This document shows, in pieces, positions 10,700 to 19,400 of a stretch of 64,000 nt of DNA. A model generated the notes under the pieces. The model did no database searches. It had not been told where the DNA came from and saw nothing but the letters and a program-made list of their open reading frames with translations. Position 1 is the stretch's first letter. Each line of letters begins with the position of its first letter. This DNA comes from JBFWWP01 sp050246115. Its GTDB lineage: Bacteria; Planctomycetota; UBA8108; UBA1146; JAJFFE01. The position numbers were made by a program, and so were the translations under genes. The stretch is from assembly GCA_050246115.1 (NCBI GenBank), contig JBFWWP010000019.1:1-64000 (forward strand). The letters run 5' to 3'.

Positions 10700-12801
10700 C
10701 GCGGGTTCTCCTTCTTCTGGTTGTCGTCGCTCCAGGGGTGCGCGAAGGGTTGCGGTGCGACGCCGCTCACCAAGGAGCACTCTCCCGCTTCGAGATCGCG
10801 GCCGACCGCGGCGATGTGACGACGGAGAGCTTCGAGCGAACGCAGGCCTCGAACGAGACGGATCGCGCGGGCTTTGTCGGACAGAACCTGCGCTTGGAGC
10901 GCCGCAATGTGGACTTGGCTCGCATCCCCGTCGGCGGCGTGGTGGCACACGGCGAGGATCGAGACCAGGTGCTCGATGCGCTTGCCGAAGCGTTGCAGGG
11001 GCAACTGGGCTCGGGTGAGTTCGAGTTGATAGAAGCCGTTGACGATCAGGAACACCCAACGTTGGCGTCGTAGCGCTCGTTCGGCGAACTTCGCATAACG
11101 GCGCAAGACCCGAGGCAAGTCGGAGTAGCGCGAGTTCCAAGTGGCCGGTAGGAGGGCTGCCGGGAGTCGCACGATCTCGTCGACGACACCCTTGGCCGCC
11201 CACCCCACGAGTCGCCAGAAGCTACCGCGCCGCAGAATCCGACCGGTCGCTCGAAGCACTCGCGCTGGCTCCCTCAGTGCCGTCAGCGGCGTGATCCGCA
11301 GGATCCGCTCGGGTGCCGGGAGCGGCTTGCCAGCCGCGTCTTGATTGATGGAGTCGAGTACACCGAGCAGCCCCGCCAGATACTCCTCGACGAACGGCCC
11401 GGTGATGTCCTTGACCATCCCCATCAGGATCAGGTCGTCTTCGCCCTCGACGACACCGAACACGTGGATGTTGGATCGGGCTTCGCTCACGCGCGAGTGT
11501 TGGTCGAAGCTCCGTCCCCCGAGTACGCGCTCACAGGCGATGAGGGACTCCAGGCTCGTGGAGGCCGCGGCCGACTTCGTCAAGTCTCGCAGTCCGGCCA
11601 AGTCGACGCCCGCAGCGTCCTGGGCGAGCGAGAGATGGCTCAAGGCTCGCGACTGGAGCGCGCCACCGAGCATGCGCCCGAGGTTGAGGCGCGGCAGCTC
11701 GTGCTTGATCACCGGCCCGCCAACGCCATCCCGACGGAGTGCGTAGTGAGCGGCGTCGGCGGCGAACATGCGTTGATACCCGGCGGCCATGGCCGCCAGC
11801 ATGCAACGCCCCATGCGCAGGCAATAGAAGAGTACTTCGACTCCGTCGGCCTGGATCTGGTGATCTCGCGGGATCGGGAAGTTTCGAAACGTCAACCGCG
11901 AGTTGTGGTTCGACGCGAAGGCCTCGACTCCAGAGGGCTCGCAGCGAAACTCGTAATCCACGCCAGCGGTTACGTCTGCGTCCGGGAGTTGCACGATGAA
12001 GAGACCGACCTTCGGCGACGCTTTGCCGACCCGCGCGACGATTCCGACGAGTGCGCCGTGCGTCGCATTCGTAATGTAGAGCTTTCGGCGGTCACCTTCC
12101 GCGAACAAGCGCCAGCAAGAACCCGACTCGTCCCACTCCACGTAGGCTTGAATCTTCTTCGCGTTCACACCCACTCGGACTTCGGTGAGGCCGAAGCCCA
12201 TCAGTCGACCTTCCGCGATCAAGGGCAGGAACAATCGCTTCTGCCCCGGGGTGCCGTACGCTTGCAGGGACCCGGCGCCGATCGTGAGCTCGCCCGAGAT
12301 CTCGACCGCTAGGGCGCCGAGTCCGTTGGCAGCGAGTTCCTCTTCGAAGATGGCGAGTTCGGGGTAGGTGCCCTGCATGCCGCCGAAGTCCGCCGGGACG
12401 GTAAACCCGTAGGCGCGCTCGCGCGCGAGTCGCTCGCGGAGCGCTGATGACAGTTTTCGGTCCGCGGTGAACGCTTCTCCGCGCTGCAGGCAATCGAGTG
12501 CGGTCGCCATCAGCCCCTGGCTGCGCGCGGCCGCGCCCGCGGTCGCTGCGCCGGCCCGAAACTCGGCGGGTGACGGCGCTGGGCCGTAAATCAGCCGCTC
12601 GACGAGGCTGCGTCCGTGGCTCCCCAGCTTCGCCTTCGCGGCCAGCGCGGCATCGTCCAGGGCCCCCACGTCCTGTGCCGAACGAACATCCCCCGCGGCC
12701 GCCAGGGCCTGCGCGGCGGTCGAGGTCCCGGGCCCCGCCTCACGCTGCTGCGGGTGGGGCGGCCCTGCGGGCACGCGAGGATCGGCGGCTTCGGGGCTCA
12801 T
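10696..12801 (-). CDS. Acyl-CoA dehydrogenase family protein (FadE/VLCAD-like)
   Basis: 701 residues, long for the family because of an extra C-terminal helical region of about 230 residues. The dehydrogenase core spans roughly residues 100-470: YGFTVPADFGG, the flavin/substrate segment MGFGLTEVRVG, then LGGRSFDQHSRVSEARS and the FAD-contact motif VFGVVEGEDDLIL. It oxidises acyl-CoA to enoyl-CoA in beta-oxidation. I chose the ATG at 12801, which follows AGGAGAAG; the frame stays open to 12918 without a better site. The first ~95 residues are low-complexity Ala/Pro/Gly. It heads the run with the small protein, TatD and ferrochelatase. Confidence 0.88.
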   Translation of the reverse strand: MSPEAADPRVPAGPPHPQQREAGPGTSTAAQALAAAGDVRSAQDVGALDDAALAAKAKLGSHGRSLVERLIYGPAPSPAEFRAGAATAGAAARSQGLMATALDCLQRGEAFTADRKLSSALRERLARERAYGFTVPADFGGMQGTYPELAIFEEELAANGLGALAVEISGELTIGAGSLQAYGTPGQKRLFLPLIAEGRLMGFGLTEVRVGVNAKKIQAYVEWDESGSCWRLFAEGDRRKLYITNATHGALVGIVARVGKASPKVGLFIVQLPDADVTAGVDYEFRCEPSGVEAFASNHNSRLTFRNFPIPRDHQIQADGVEVLFYCLRMGRCMLAAMAAGYQRMFAADAAHYALRRDGVGGPVIKHELPRLNLGRMLGGALQSRALSHLSLAQDAAGVDLAGLRDLTKSAAASTSLESLIACERVLGGRSFDQHSRVSEARSNIHVFGVVEGEDDLILMGMVKDITGPFVEEYLAGLLGVLDSINQDAAGKPLPAPERILRITPLTALREPARVLRATGRILRRGSFWRLVGWAAKGVVDEIVRLPAALLPATWNSRYSDLPRVLRRYAKFAERALRRQRWVFLIVNGFYQLELTRAQLPLQRFGKRIEHLVSILAVCHHAADGDASQVHIAALQAQVLSDKARAIRLVRGLRSLEALRRHIAAVGRDLEAGECSLVSGVAPQPFAHPWSDDNQKKENPR

Positions 12802-12965
12802 GACGGTCTCTTCTCCTGGCAAGACGGCGCGACCGGCGGCTCGGCTGCCTGCCCGCCGCGATCCATTTGCGTCCTTCCCGGAGGAAGGACCCATCGACGC
12901 GAGGCGAGATGTTGTCATAGCCCGGGTTTTGGCGCAACGTCGGCGGAGCCAACGAACGCTTGGGG

Positions 12966-14525
12966 TCAGCAGGCCGCGACGGCGGCTGCCTCGGGCGTCA
13001 GCGCGTCGAGGTCTTGGTGAGAGAGCCCGAGCGCCGCGAGCAGTTCCAGGTCGGGTTCGGCACCGGAGAGGACTTGGTTGGCCAGTTCCACGATCTGCAG
13101 GAGTGGTTCACTCGCGAACTCGGTTCGGTGGTGATCGCTCACGACCTTGCGGAGCTGCGGCGGGAATCCCCAGCACTGTAGGAGATTCGCCCCGACCTCG
13201 CAATGATCGGTGACGAAGTAGGTGCGCTCCGCCTCGAGCAGGGTCATGCCGTCGTCGCGGGTCGCACGCTCGACCTCTCGGTATAGGGGCTCGTCGAGCG
13301 CCATGAGCACGTAGCGTCCAATGTCCTGGAGCAGGCCGGCGGCTCGGGCCATGTCGGGGTCGGGGTGCTGGCAGAGTTGGGCGATCTGGCCACACACGCT
13401 CCCGGCGCGCGCCGAACCTTGCCAAACGTCGTCCATGGCGAAGCACGGTCCGCTGAAGAACTGGCCCCGCAAAGCCTCCGCCAGCAGAATCGAGTGCAGC
13501 GACGGGAGGCCGAGGCGTTCGAGCAACTCGGAGAAGACGAGCGGTCGATAGTCTCCCCAGTGTTGCTGGACCGAGCCGACGCGCAGGACGCGAGCGGCGA
13601 GCACCGGATCGGACGCGATGAGATCCGCGAGCGCCGAGCGATCAGGAACGTCCGCTCGACACACGCTCCAGATCCTCGGCACCAACGCGTGATGCACGGG
13701 AAGCCGCGGGTACGCCTGCGTCGCGATGCTGCTGACCTCGAGCGAGGCCGCGCGATCGGCCAACACCAGGTGCCCGCTCCGAACGAGGGTCCCGATCGCC
13801 CGTGCGAGGGACAACGCGGGGTGGCGCGATTCTTCGAGGAGGGTGCGAAGGGACTTGGTGCCGTCGAACTCCTCGAGCAATTCCGCAGGATGCGGCAAGG
13901 CTGGATCCCAGCCGGGGGGTGGCGAACTCGAAACCCAAACCAGGTCCCGGTCGTACATCGGTACCGCGAGCAAGTCCTCGAACTGCTGCTTCGCTTCATC
14001 GAACTCGTCGAGGGCCCGCGACAGATCGAAAACGAAAGCTTGAGCGGAGAGCCGCAGCTCCGGAAGGGTTGGTGGCTCCTCGATCTCGCGGAACGCAAAG
14101 GCCCACTGACTCCAGCGCACCACCTCGCGGAGCGCCCGCCAGATCTGGGCCCGAACCACCGAGTTCAGTCCGCCTGCGTCGAGGAGACCGGCGGCGACCA
14201 GTTCCTTGCCGAGGAACGAAGTGCGGCCAGCGGATTGGATGGCTCGCTCCACCTGGCCCGGATCGAGGCCGAGTTCTCGGACCAGAATAGACCCGAGGAG
14301 TTGCTCCGGATCGTTGCAGAGCGCGTACACCAGCTTGCCTTGCTTGAAGTAGAAGCTGCGGTCGCGACTGGGGGACGCAATGACCAAGATCCCACTCAAC
14401 TGACGCAGTTCAATGAAGCCGAACAGGTCGGGGATGGTGAAGACGCTCTGATCACCTTGGAGCATCGGCAACTCGTTCACGGGGTTGACGGTTTTGGGCG
14501 CTCGTTCGCCAGTCTCTCGGGCCAA
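12966..14525 (-). CDS. DUF4388-HDOD domain signalling protein
   Basis: 519 residues. Residues about 20-170 match the DUF4388/PATAN type (LQGDQSVFTIPDLFGFIEL, then GILVIASPSRDRSFYFKQGKLVYA), found with response-regulator systems. Residues about 285-480 are an HDOD domain, a catalytically poor relative of HD phosphohydrolases (DVPDRSALADLIASDPVLAARVLR, GLPSLHSILLAEALRG, GLLQDIGRYVLM, ADHH-like SDHHRTEF). Such proteins act as cytoplasmic signal-relay hubs. The start is uncertain: TTG at 14525 gives the full length, while the ATG at 14465 starts right at MLQGDQSVF, which resembles the usual family start. Confidence 0.82.
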   Translation of the reverse strand: MARETGERAPKTVNPVNELPMLQGDQSVFTIPDLFGFIELRQLSGILVIASPSRDRSFYFKQGKLVYALCNDPEQLLGSILVRELGLDPGQVERAIQSAGRTSFLGKELVAAGLLDAGGLNSVVRAQIWRALREVVRWSQWAFAFREIEEPPTLPELRLSAQAFVFDLSRALDEFDEAKQQFEDLLAVPMYDRDLVWVSSSPPPGWDPALPHPAELLEEFDGTKSLRTLLEESRHPALSLARAIGTLVRSGHLVLADRAASLEVSSIATQAYPRLPVHHALVPRIWSVCRADVPDRSALADLIASDPVLAARVLRVGSVQQHWGDYRPLVFSELLERLGLPSLHSILLAEALRGQFFSGPCFAMDDVWQGSARAGSVCGQIAQLCQHPDPDMARAAGLLQDIGRYVLMALDEPLYREVERATRDDGMTLLEAERTYFVTDHCEVGANLLQCWGFPPQLRKVVSDHHRTEFASEPLLQIVELANQVLSGAEPDLELLAALGLSHQDLDALTPEAAAVAAC

Positions 14526-14562
14526 GCGCCCTTTGGCTCTCGACCCAGTCGCGAGTCAGTGG

Positions 14563-14585
14563 TGAAGTTATTCTTGGGCGACTCC
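14563..14585 (+). repeat. Dispersed motif, copy 2
   Basis: TGAAGTTATTCTTGGGCGAC followed by TCC, in the 225 bp between glnS and the HDOD gene. The rest of that gap (14526-14750) holds nothing recognised. Confidence 0.85.
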
Positions 14586-14750
14586 TGAGGCCATCCAAGC
14601 ATAGGATGCCGGTCGCAGCCGGGCGACCTCGGTCGCGTGGGGGGGCCGATAATCGACGGCGTGCGTTGGCGGGGCCCGGTCGCGGATGCGTCGCCGCTTC
14701 CCTCGGCGAATCGACCCGAGGGAAGCGGCCTTGGTTGGGGGCCCGAGCCG

Positions 14751-16472
14751 CTACGGGCTCTGTGGGGTCTGCGCCTTCTCGATCTTGGCCCAGGAGTCTC
14801 GGAGGGCCACGGTGCGATTGAACACCGGCTTGTTCGGCTGGCTATCCGGATCGGCGCAGAAGTAGCCGAGGCGCTCGAACTGCACGGTCGTTCCGGGCGC
14901 AATGTTGCCCATGGACGGCTCGACCCAACAGGGGGTTACGGTTTGGAGCGAGTTCGGGTTCAGGTTGTCGAGAAAGGTCCCGCCCTCCGGCACGTCGGCA
15001 GGGTCACGCTGCGTGAAGAGCACGTCGTAGAGCCGGGCTTCGGCGGGCACCGCGTGCTGCGCTGAAACCCAGTGGATCGTGCCGGGCACCTTGCGGCCGT
15101 CGGGAGTCGCTCCTCCCCGACTTTCGGGGTCATAGGTGCAATGGACCTCGACCACTTTCCCGGCGGCGTCTTTGATCACTTTCGTGCACGTGATGTAGTA
15201 CGCATAGCGCAGCCGTACCTCGCGCCCCGGTGCCAGGCGATGGTACTTGCGAGGAGGATCTTCCCGAAAGTCGTCTTGCTCGATGTAGATCACTCGCGAG
15301 AAGGGGACCAGGCGCTGCCCCGCGGACGGGTCTTCCGGGTTGTTGATCGCCGGCAACTCCTCGGTGCGATCTTCGGGGTAGTTGTCGATGACGACGCGCA
15401 ACGGCTGGAGCACAGCCAGGACGCGCGCGCTCGTCCGATTGAGCTCATCGCGGACGAAGTTCTCGAGCAGGCCGAGGTCGACCATGCTGTTGAACTTCGC
15501 GACGCCGATGCGGGCGCAGAAGTTCCGGATCGCAGCCGGAGGGTAGCCGCGTCGGCGCAGCCCCCGGAGGGTTGGCATGCGCGGGTCGTGCCAACCGCTC
15601 ACGTGTCCATCGAGCGCCAAAGTGCGGAGCACACGCTTGCTGAGGAGGGTGTTGCTGATCGCGAGCCGAGCGAACTCGATCTGCTGCGGCCGAGCGGGTA
15701 CGTCCAGATGGTCCAGGAACCAGTCGTAGAGTGGACGGTGATTCTCGAACTCGAGGGTGCACAAGGAGTGCGTGATACCCTCGATGGCGTCGGAGAGACC
15801 GTGGGCGTAGTCGTACATCGGGTAGATGCACCAGGCGTCTCCCGTGCGGTGGTGGTGGGCGTGCAGGATCCGGTACATCACGGGATCGCGCAGGTTCATG
15901 TTGGGCGACGCCATGTCGATCTTCGCGCGGAGGGTGCGGGCACCGTCGGGAAACTCGCCACCTCGCATGCGCTCGAAGAGATCCAGGTTCTCGGCGACGG
16001 ACCGGTTGCGGTACGGGCTGTCACGGCCCGGCGTGGTCAAGGTCCCACGGTAACTGCGAGTTTCTTCCGCGCTCAGGTCGCAGACGTAGGCCTTGCCCGC
16101 GCGAACCAGATCGATCGCCCACTGATACAGCCGATCGAAGTAGTCGGAAGCAAAACGTGGAGCCTCGTGCCACTGGAAGCCGAGCCAGCGGACATCCTCC
16201 TGAATCGAATCGACGTACTCGGTATCCTCTTTGGTCGGGTTGGTATCGTCGAATCGCAGGTTGCAGCGACCGCCGAACTGCTGGGCGACTCCGAAGTTCA
16301 CGCAGATCGACTTGGCATGGCCGATGTGCAGATAGCCGTTGGGCTCCGGCGGGAAGCGCGTGTGGACTCGCCCGCCGTGCTTACCCGCGGCGATATCCTG
16401 ACGCACGATTTGATCGACGAAACTCGGTGGCGCGCCGTCCACTTCGAAACGGTCATCGGGTCGGTCACTCAT
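14751..16472 (-). CDS. glnS: Glutaminyl-tRNA synthetase
   Basis: 573 residues of a class I synthetase. The HIGH motif is HIGH at residues 49-52 in PPEPNGYLHIGHAKSICVNF; the KMSKS equivalent is LLSKRVL; DDTNPTKED and YDYAHGLSDAIEGITHSLCT are GlnRS/GluRS signatures that favour GlnRS. The C-terminal anticodon-binding beta barrels end in the usual FxRLGYFCAD. It charges tRNA-Gln directly, so this organism has the direct route. A GatB/YqeY-domain protein is also present (41.4 kb), but that is not the GatCAB amidotransferase. Confidence 0.96.
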   Translation of the reverse strand: MSDRPDDRFEVDGAPPSFVDQIVRQDIAAGKHGGRVHTRFPPEPNGYLHIGHAKSICVNFGVAQQFGGRCNLRFDDTNPTKEDTEYVDSIQEDVRWLGFQWHEAPRFASDYFDRLYQWAIDLVRAGKAYVCDLSAEETRSYRGTLTTPGRDSPYRNRSVAENLDLFERMRGGEFPDGARTLRAKIDMASPNMNLRDPVMYRILHAHHHRTGDAWCIYPMYDYAHGLSDAIEGITHSLCTLEFENHRPLYDWFLDHLDVPARPQQIEFARLAISNTLLSKRVLRTLALDGHVSGWHDPRMPTLRGLRRRGYPPAAIRNFCARIGVAKFNSMVDLGLLENFVRDELNRTSARVLAVLQPLRVVIDNYPEDRTEELPAINNPEDPSAGQRLVPFSRVIYIEQDDFREDPPRKYHRLAPGREVRLRYAYYITCTKVIKDAAGKVVEVHCTYDPESRGGATPDGRKVPGTIHWVSAQHAVPAEARLYDVLFTQRDPADVPEGGTFLDNLNPNSLQTVTPCWVEPSMGNIAPGTTVQFERLGYFCADPDSQPNKPVFNRTVALRDSWAKIEKAQTPQSP

Positions 16473-16777
16473 GGAACTTCAACTCTTGCTCTCGATTGCC
16501 CTCGAACCCACCGCGCCCTCGTACCCCAAGTACGTCGCGGCCAGCGAGGCGGGATTGTAGTTTCCTCGCTCCAGGAATGCTCAGGGGTTCGAGCCAGTTT
16601 TTTGCGGCGTCCCGAGTTTCGCGCGCCGGCGGTAGCCCGGCACGCAGCTCGGCCGAGTCCCCGAAGGGGAAGAATGCCTCCGTGGGACGAGCCAGGCCCG
16701 AATCCGGGCTCCGGGGGCGGCGCGGGGGGAGTGAGCGGCCCTCTCGATCTGGAGGAGCGCGTGGCCAACCTTGGGCC

Positions 16778-16870
16778 CGTCCCCGTACTCGTCTTCGTTT
16801 TCGTCTCCGTCTCCGTCCTCGTACTCGTACTCGTACTCGTACTCGTACTCGTACTCGTTCCCGTTACACG
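16778..16870. repeat. Hexanucleotide array, CGTACT/CGTCTC type
   Basis: About fifteen CGTNNN hexamers, including six consecutive CGTACT copies (GAGTAC on the complement), flanked by CGTCTC, CGTCCT and CGTTCC variants. The same hexamer family recurs at 16937, 31251, 31411, 37769 and 38095. Confidence 0.9.
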
Positions 16871-16936
16871 GCCTCGCGCTCCCGAAGTTCATCTGCTGGT
16901 TCGTATCGTGGCGATGCTGACTCGGGTGATCGGGTA

Positions 16937-16986
16937 GTCTTCAGTACGAGTACGAGTACGGATACGGATACGGGTACGGGTACCGC
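16937..16986. repeat. Short degenerate GAGTAC-type array
   Basis: TACGAG, TACGGA and TACGGG hexamers in opposite orientation to the array at 16778. It ends 30 bp before the attC-like site. Confidence 0.8.
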
Positions 16987-17016
16987 AAGGACACGGAGAG
17001 GCCGAACAGCCGTGAG

Positions 17017-17079
17017 GCCGAACAAGCCGTTGCACCTGACGGCCGCAAGCGGCCGCAGGTGAACGCCGAGACGTTAGGC
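17017..17079 (+). mobile_element. Integron attC-like recombination site 1
   Basis: A 63-bp imperfect palindrome with the attC plan. R'' is GCCGAAC (17017-17023) and R' is GTTAGGC (17073-17079), which fits GTTRRRY. The inner arms CGTTGCACCTGACGGCC and GGCCGCAGGTGAACG pair except for an extra G and an extra A on one side, the extrahelical bases typical of attC. The centre is a perfect hairpin CGGCCGC-AA-GCGGCCG. The orientation is that of cassettes read on the + strand. No integrase gene is in the window. Confidence 0.82.
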
Positions 17080-17092
17080 AGGGAGGGCACGA

Positions 17093-18172
17093 GTGGGGAA
17101 TGGTATGACGAATCTACAACTCACAAGGCGAGGACTCGGCTGGATCATTGTGGCGTCGACTCTGGTTGCTGCCGTTGCGTGCTGGCTGTGGTTTGCCGCG
17201 GGCTCGAACCGCCCGCGGGTCGGGGAAGGGGAGGTCGACCGCAGGACGGACACGGCAGACGGTCGGCCACCGAGGGCCGACTCGAACCCATCGAGACCCG
17301 TTTCCTCCCAGGTGTATCGCTCCGACGATCAAGGCAGGTCGTGGTACTCCGCAGGGCGCGGGTTGCCCGGCACGGGACACATCCACGCCCTCGCCGTCCA
17401 AGGGACGACTGCTTATGCCGGTTCCGACGACGGGCTGTATGCGTCGGCTGACGGGGGGGCCAGTTGGTTGGCGTGTCGCGTCCAACCGGCATCCCCGGTC
17501 CAGTGCCTCGCGTTCGCGGGACGCCGGGTCCTCGCGGGGACGAAGCGGTCGGGAGTCTTGGTCTCGGACGACGTGGGGCAGGCCTGGCGTCAGATGTCGG
17601 ACGGCTTGCCCGACTCAAAGGTGCGATCCCTGGCGGTTCGGGGCTCTGTCGTGTACGCCGGGACTGACTCCCGAGGCGTTTACGTGCTGTCCGCGGATTC
17701 GGCGACGTGGGTCGCTTTCGGCCGTGACTTGCCGGATGGAGCTCAGGTCTTCGAACTGGCAACGACGGATCAGTCGGTCTACGCCGCGCTGTACAGCAAG
17801 GGTCTGTACCGAATCGCGCCTGACGGCGGGAGCTGGCAACAAGTTGGAGACGTGAAGCCACTCCGGTTCCACATCCATGGCGAGGTCTTCCTCGCCGGGC
17901 ACAACCCGGGTGGGGTGTACCGATCGGTCGACGCGGGGCGGACGTGGGAGTTGGGTGGCGGCACGTTCGATCACTCCCCCACCTGGGTTCTCGGCCACGC
18001 GGGTCCGAACCTACTTGTCGGAACTTCACCAGGAGCGGTCGCCATGAGTCGCGATTCAGGGGCAAGTTGGCAGCCGAGTGCCGCCGGGCTTCCGGCCGGT
18101 GCCTCGGTCGTCGCGCTGGCGAGTGACCGCAGCTACGCTCTCGCGGCCGTAGTGATCCAACACGATCGGTAG
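17093..18172 (+). CDS. Membrane-anchored beta-propeller (BNR/sialidase-like repeat) protein, cassette gene
   Basis: 359 residues. An N-terminal hydrophobic helix (GWIIVASTLVAAVACWLWFA, about 15-34) acts as signal anchor, then a low-complexity linker, then about six blade-like repeats of roughly 40 residues, each with an Asp-box-like 'SxDxGxSW' core (SDDQGRSWY, SADGGASWL, SDDVGQAWR, SVDAGRTWE, SRDSGASWQ). Such folds bind ligands or act as exported sensors; no catalytic set of a sialidase is seen. The start is GTG at 17093 (after GGGAGGG) or ATG at 17105; I cannot decide. It is flanked by attC-like sites, so it was probably acquired as an integron cassette. The function is unknown. Confidence 0.8.
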   Translation: MGNGMTNLQLTRRGLGWIIVASTLVAAVACWLWFAAGSNRPRVGEGEVDRRTDTADGRPPRADSNPSRPVSSQVYRSDDQGRSWYSAGRGLPGTGHIHALAVQGTTAYAGSDDGLYASADGGASWLACRVQPASPVQCLAFAGRRVLAGTKRSGVLVSDDVGQAWRQMSDGLPDSKVRSLAVRGSVVYAGTDSRGVYVLSADSATWVAFGRDLPDGAQVFELATTDQSVYAALYSKGLYRIAPDGGSWQQVGDVKPLRFHIHGEVFLAGHNPGGVYRSVDAGRTWELGGGTFDHSPTWVLGHAGPNLLVGTSPGAVAMSRDSGASWQPSAAGLPAGASVVALASDRSYALAAVVIQHDR

Positions 18173-18200
18173 GCAGGATGCCGCGCTGGTCAGGAGACAG

Positions 18201-18274
18201 GCCGAACCAGACGCTGCATCTGACCGGGCTCCCACGGCGGGGCCGGGCAGGTGAGCTGGGTCGTTTAGTTGAGT
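18201..18274 (+). mobile_element. Integron attC-like recombination site 2 (degenerate)
   Basis: R'' is again GCCGAAC (18201-18207). The inner arms GCTGCATCTGACCGGGC and CCGGGCAGGTGAGC pair with the same extra G and A as in site 1. The R' box is weaker: GTTTAGT at 18263 lies at the expected distance, while GTTGAGT at 18268 and GTTAGGT at 18273 fit GTTRRRY. Similar design but different sequence from site 1, as expected between cassettes. Confidence 0.7.
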
Positions 18275-18350
18275 TAGGTGCACCGATGCAATCGCGCGAA
18301 CAGGCACTTGGTGACGCCTTCATCGTTCCAGCGAAACGGGAAGATGCCTC

Positions 18351-19037
18351 ATGCAGTCACTAGCTACGACTCGCCTCGCAGTGCTTCTTGTGTTCGCTGC
18401 GGCGGGCGGGTGTCGCGGAGAGTTGGCGAGCGACCACCAACGTGTTCCGCTCGAACGCGCCTTGGTCGGACAGTTACTGCTGCCACCTGGAGCCGGCAGC
18501 CGCGGAGTCGAGGTGTTGGTGAGAACCGCGCGAAGTGGTAGCGAGCCTCGTACCACATGGGTGCTGTTCGATGAGCAAGGGCTCTTCTCCCACACCTTCC
18601 GAGAGCCGCTGACTCGCGTTACGGTGACGGCGGGCGGTGAGGTCTATGGGGTCGACGCCGGAGATCTACCCGAGGTCAATCAGGCTGGGCAGGTCGATAT
18701 GGGTGTGATCGACCTGCGAGATCGATTGCTGAGGCATCGCCTGATGGTGCGGGCGGCCGGCGGAGAGCCGCCGGGCGAAGTCAGGGTCGCCATGTTCTCC
18801 GGGCCGCCGCCGGTTGGTCCTTTCGGCGAGCCGGTGTCCCTAGGGTCGGGACAGTTTCCAACGATCACCTTAGGTAGCGAGATGGAGTGGTTGGTACCGC
18901 AAACGGCGCAAGGGCTGTACTTTCTGGCCGAGCGGCCTGTCGGATCGGGCCGCGGAGTCGAATGGCGCAGCGGGCAGCAGAGCCTCTTCGGGCCGTTCAC
19001 GTCGGCGGAGTTGCCAACCGAACTGCTGGTGAAATGA
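18351..19037 (+). CDS. Putative secreted lipoprotein, unknown function
   Basis: 228 residues with a lipoprotein-type signal: short n-region, hydrophobic core (LAVLLVFAAAGG) and Cys21. The ATG at 18351 follows GGGAAG with good spacing. The mature part is beta-rich with no domain I recognise; about residues 35-110 (VEVLVRTARSGSEPRTTWVL ... VTVTAGGEVYGVDAGDLP) could be a carboxypeptidase-regulatory-like or transthyretin-like sandwich. It lies downstream of attC-like site 2 in cassette orientation, but no third attC is clear after it, so cassette status is uncertain. Confidence 0.7.
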   Translation: MQSLATTRLAVLLVFAAAGGCRGELASDHQRVPLERALVGQLLLPPGAGSRGVEVLVRTARSGSEPRTTWVLFDEQGLFSHTFREPLTRVTVTAGGEVYGVDAGDLPEVNQAGQVDMGVIDLRDRLLRHRLMVRAAGGEPPGEVRVAMFSGPPPVGPFGEPVSLGSGQFPTITLGSEMEWLVPQTAQGLYFLAERPVGSGRGVEWRSGQQSLFGPFTSAELPTELLVK

Positions 19038-19246
19038 GCAGACGCCACACGCGCAGGCCAGCGAACACGCTGGCGCGGAAGGGCGCCGCCTTGCGGGGCC
19101 GCTGACACCTGGCCGCTGAGCCGAGTTGTTGGCGCGTCGACGATTCCTACGGCATCGTGTTCGTGCCGGATCCGTACGAGGCCAAGGACCGGCGGAGCCG
19201 CCTCCACTTCACCCACAAACGCTCGGCTTCGGGCGCTGCTTTGTTT

Positions 19247-19271
19247 GGAGGGGCTTTCGCAAAGCCCCCCT
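19247..19271 (-). terminator. GC-rich hairpin shared with 34891-34912
   Basis: GGGGCTTT-CG-CAAAGCCCC forms a near-perfect stem. It lies 130 bp past the stop of the IPT-repeat gene and shares 19 bases (GCTTTCGCAAAGCCCCCCT) with the hairpin downstream of another dockerin gene at 34.9 kb. Neither has a long U tract, so the terminator role is inferred. Confidence 0.55.
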
Positions 19272-19351
19272 CGCGACCGCGGCGAGGCCGCAGTCGTTTC
19301 ACCCGAGAACGCTCGCCTTCGGCTCGTAGCGCAAAGCGACGAGCAAGAGGG

Positions 19352-19374
19352 TGAAGTTATTCTTCGGCGACTCC
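19352..19374 (+). repeat. Dispersed motif, copy 3
   Basis: TGAAGTTATTCTTCGGCGAC followed by TCC, 26 bp downstream of the stop of the IPT-repeat gene (complement strand). One base differs in the core. Confidence 0.85.
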
Positions 19375-19400
19375 ATCGAGTTGGGTCCAGGGGTTTGGGC

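Larger units (their letters stand above)
16473..17016. other. Gene-free region rich in hexanucleotide arrays
   Basis: Between glnS and the attC-like site. Two low-complexity arrays (16778-16870 and 16937-16986) dominate. Frames across them are open in several phases and encode Glu-Tyr or Arg-Val dipeptide runs, a consequence of the 6-bp period rather than evidence for a gene. Confidence 0.6.
17080..18275 (+). mobile_element. Putative integron gene cassette
   Basis: One gene filling almost the whole space between attC-like site 1 and site 2: its start lies 14-26 bp after site 1 and its stop 28 bp before site 2. That compact promoterless layout is the usual form of a cassette. Confidence 0.7.
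19038..19400. other. Intergenic region with hairpins
   Basis: Between convergent genes. Holds a 7-bp-stem hairpin GCCAGCG-AACA-CGCTGGC (about 19061-19078), a terminator-like hairpin (19247-19271) and copy 3 of the dispersed motif. No gene is seen. Confidence 0.6.

Noticed and set aside
19061..19145. Third attC site after the lipoprotein gene
   Set aside because: There is a hairpin GCCAGCG-AACA-CGCTGGC and a GTTG, but the paired arms with extrahelical bases and a proper GTTRRRY box are missing.
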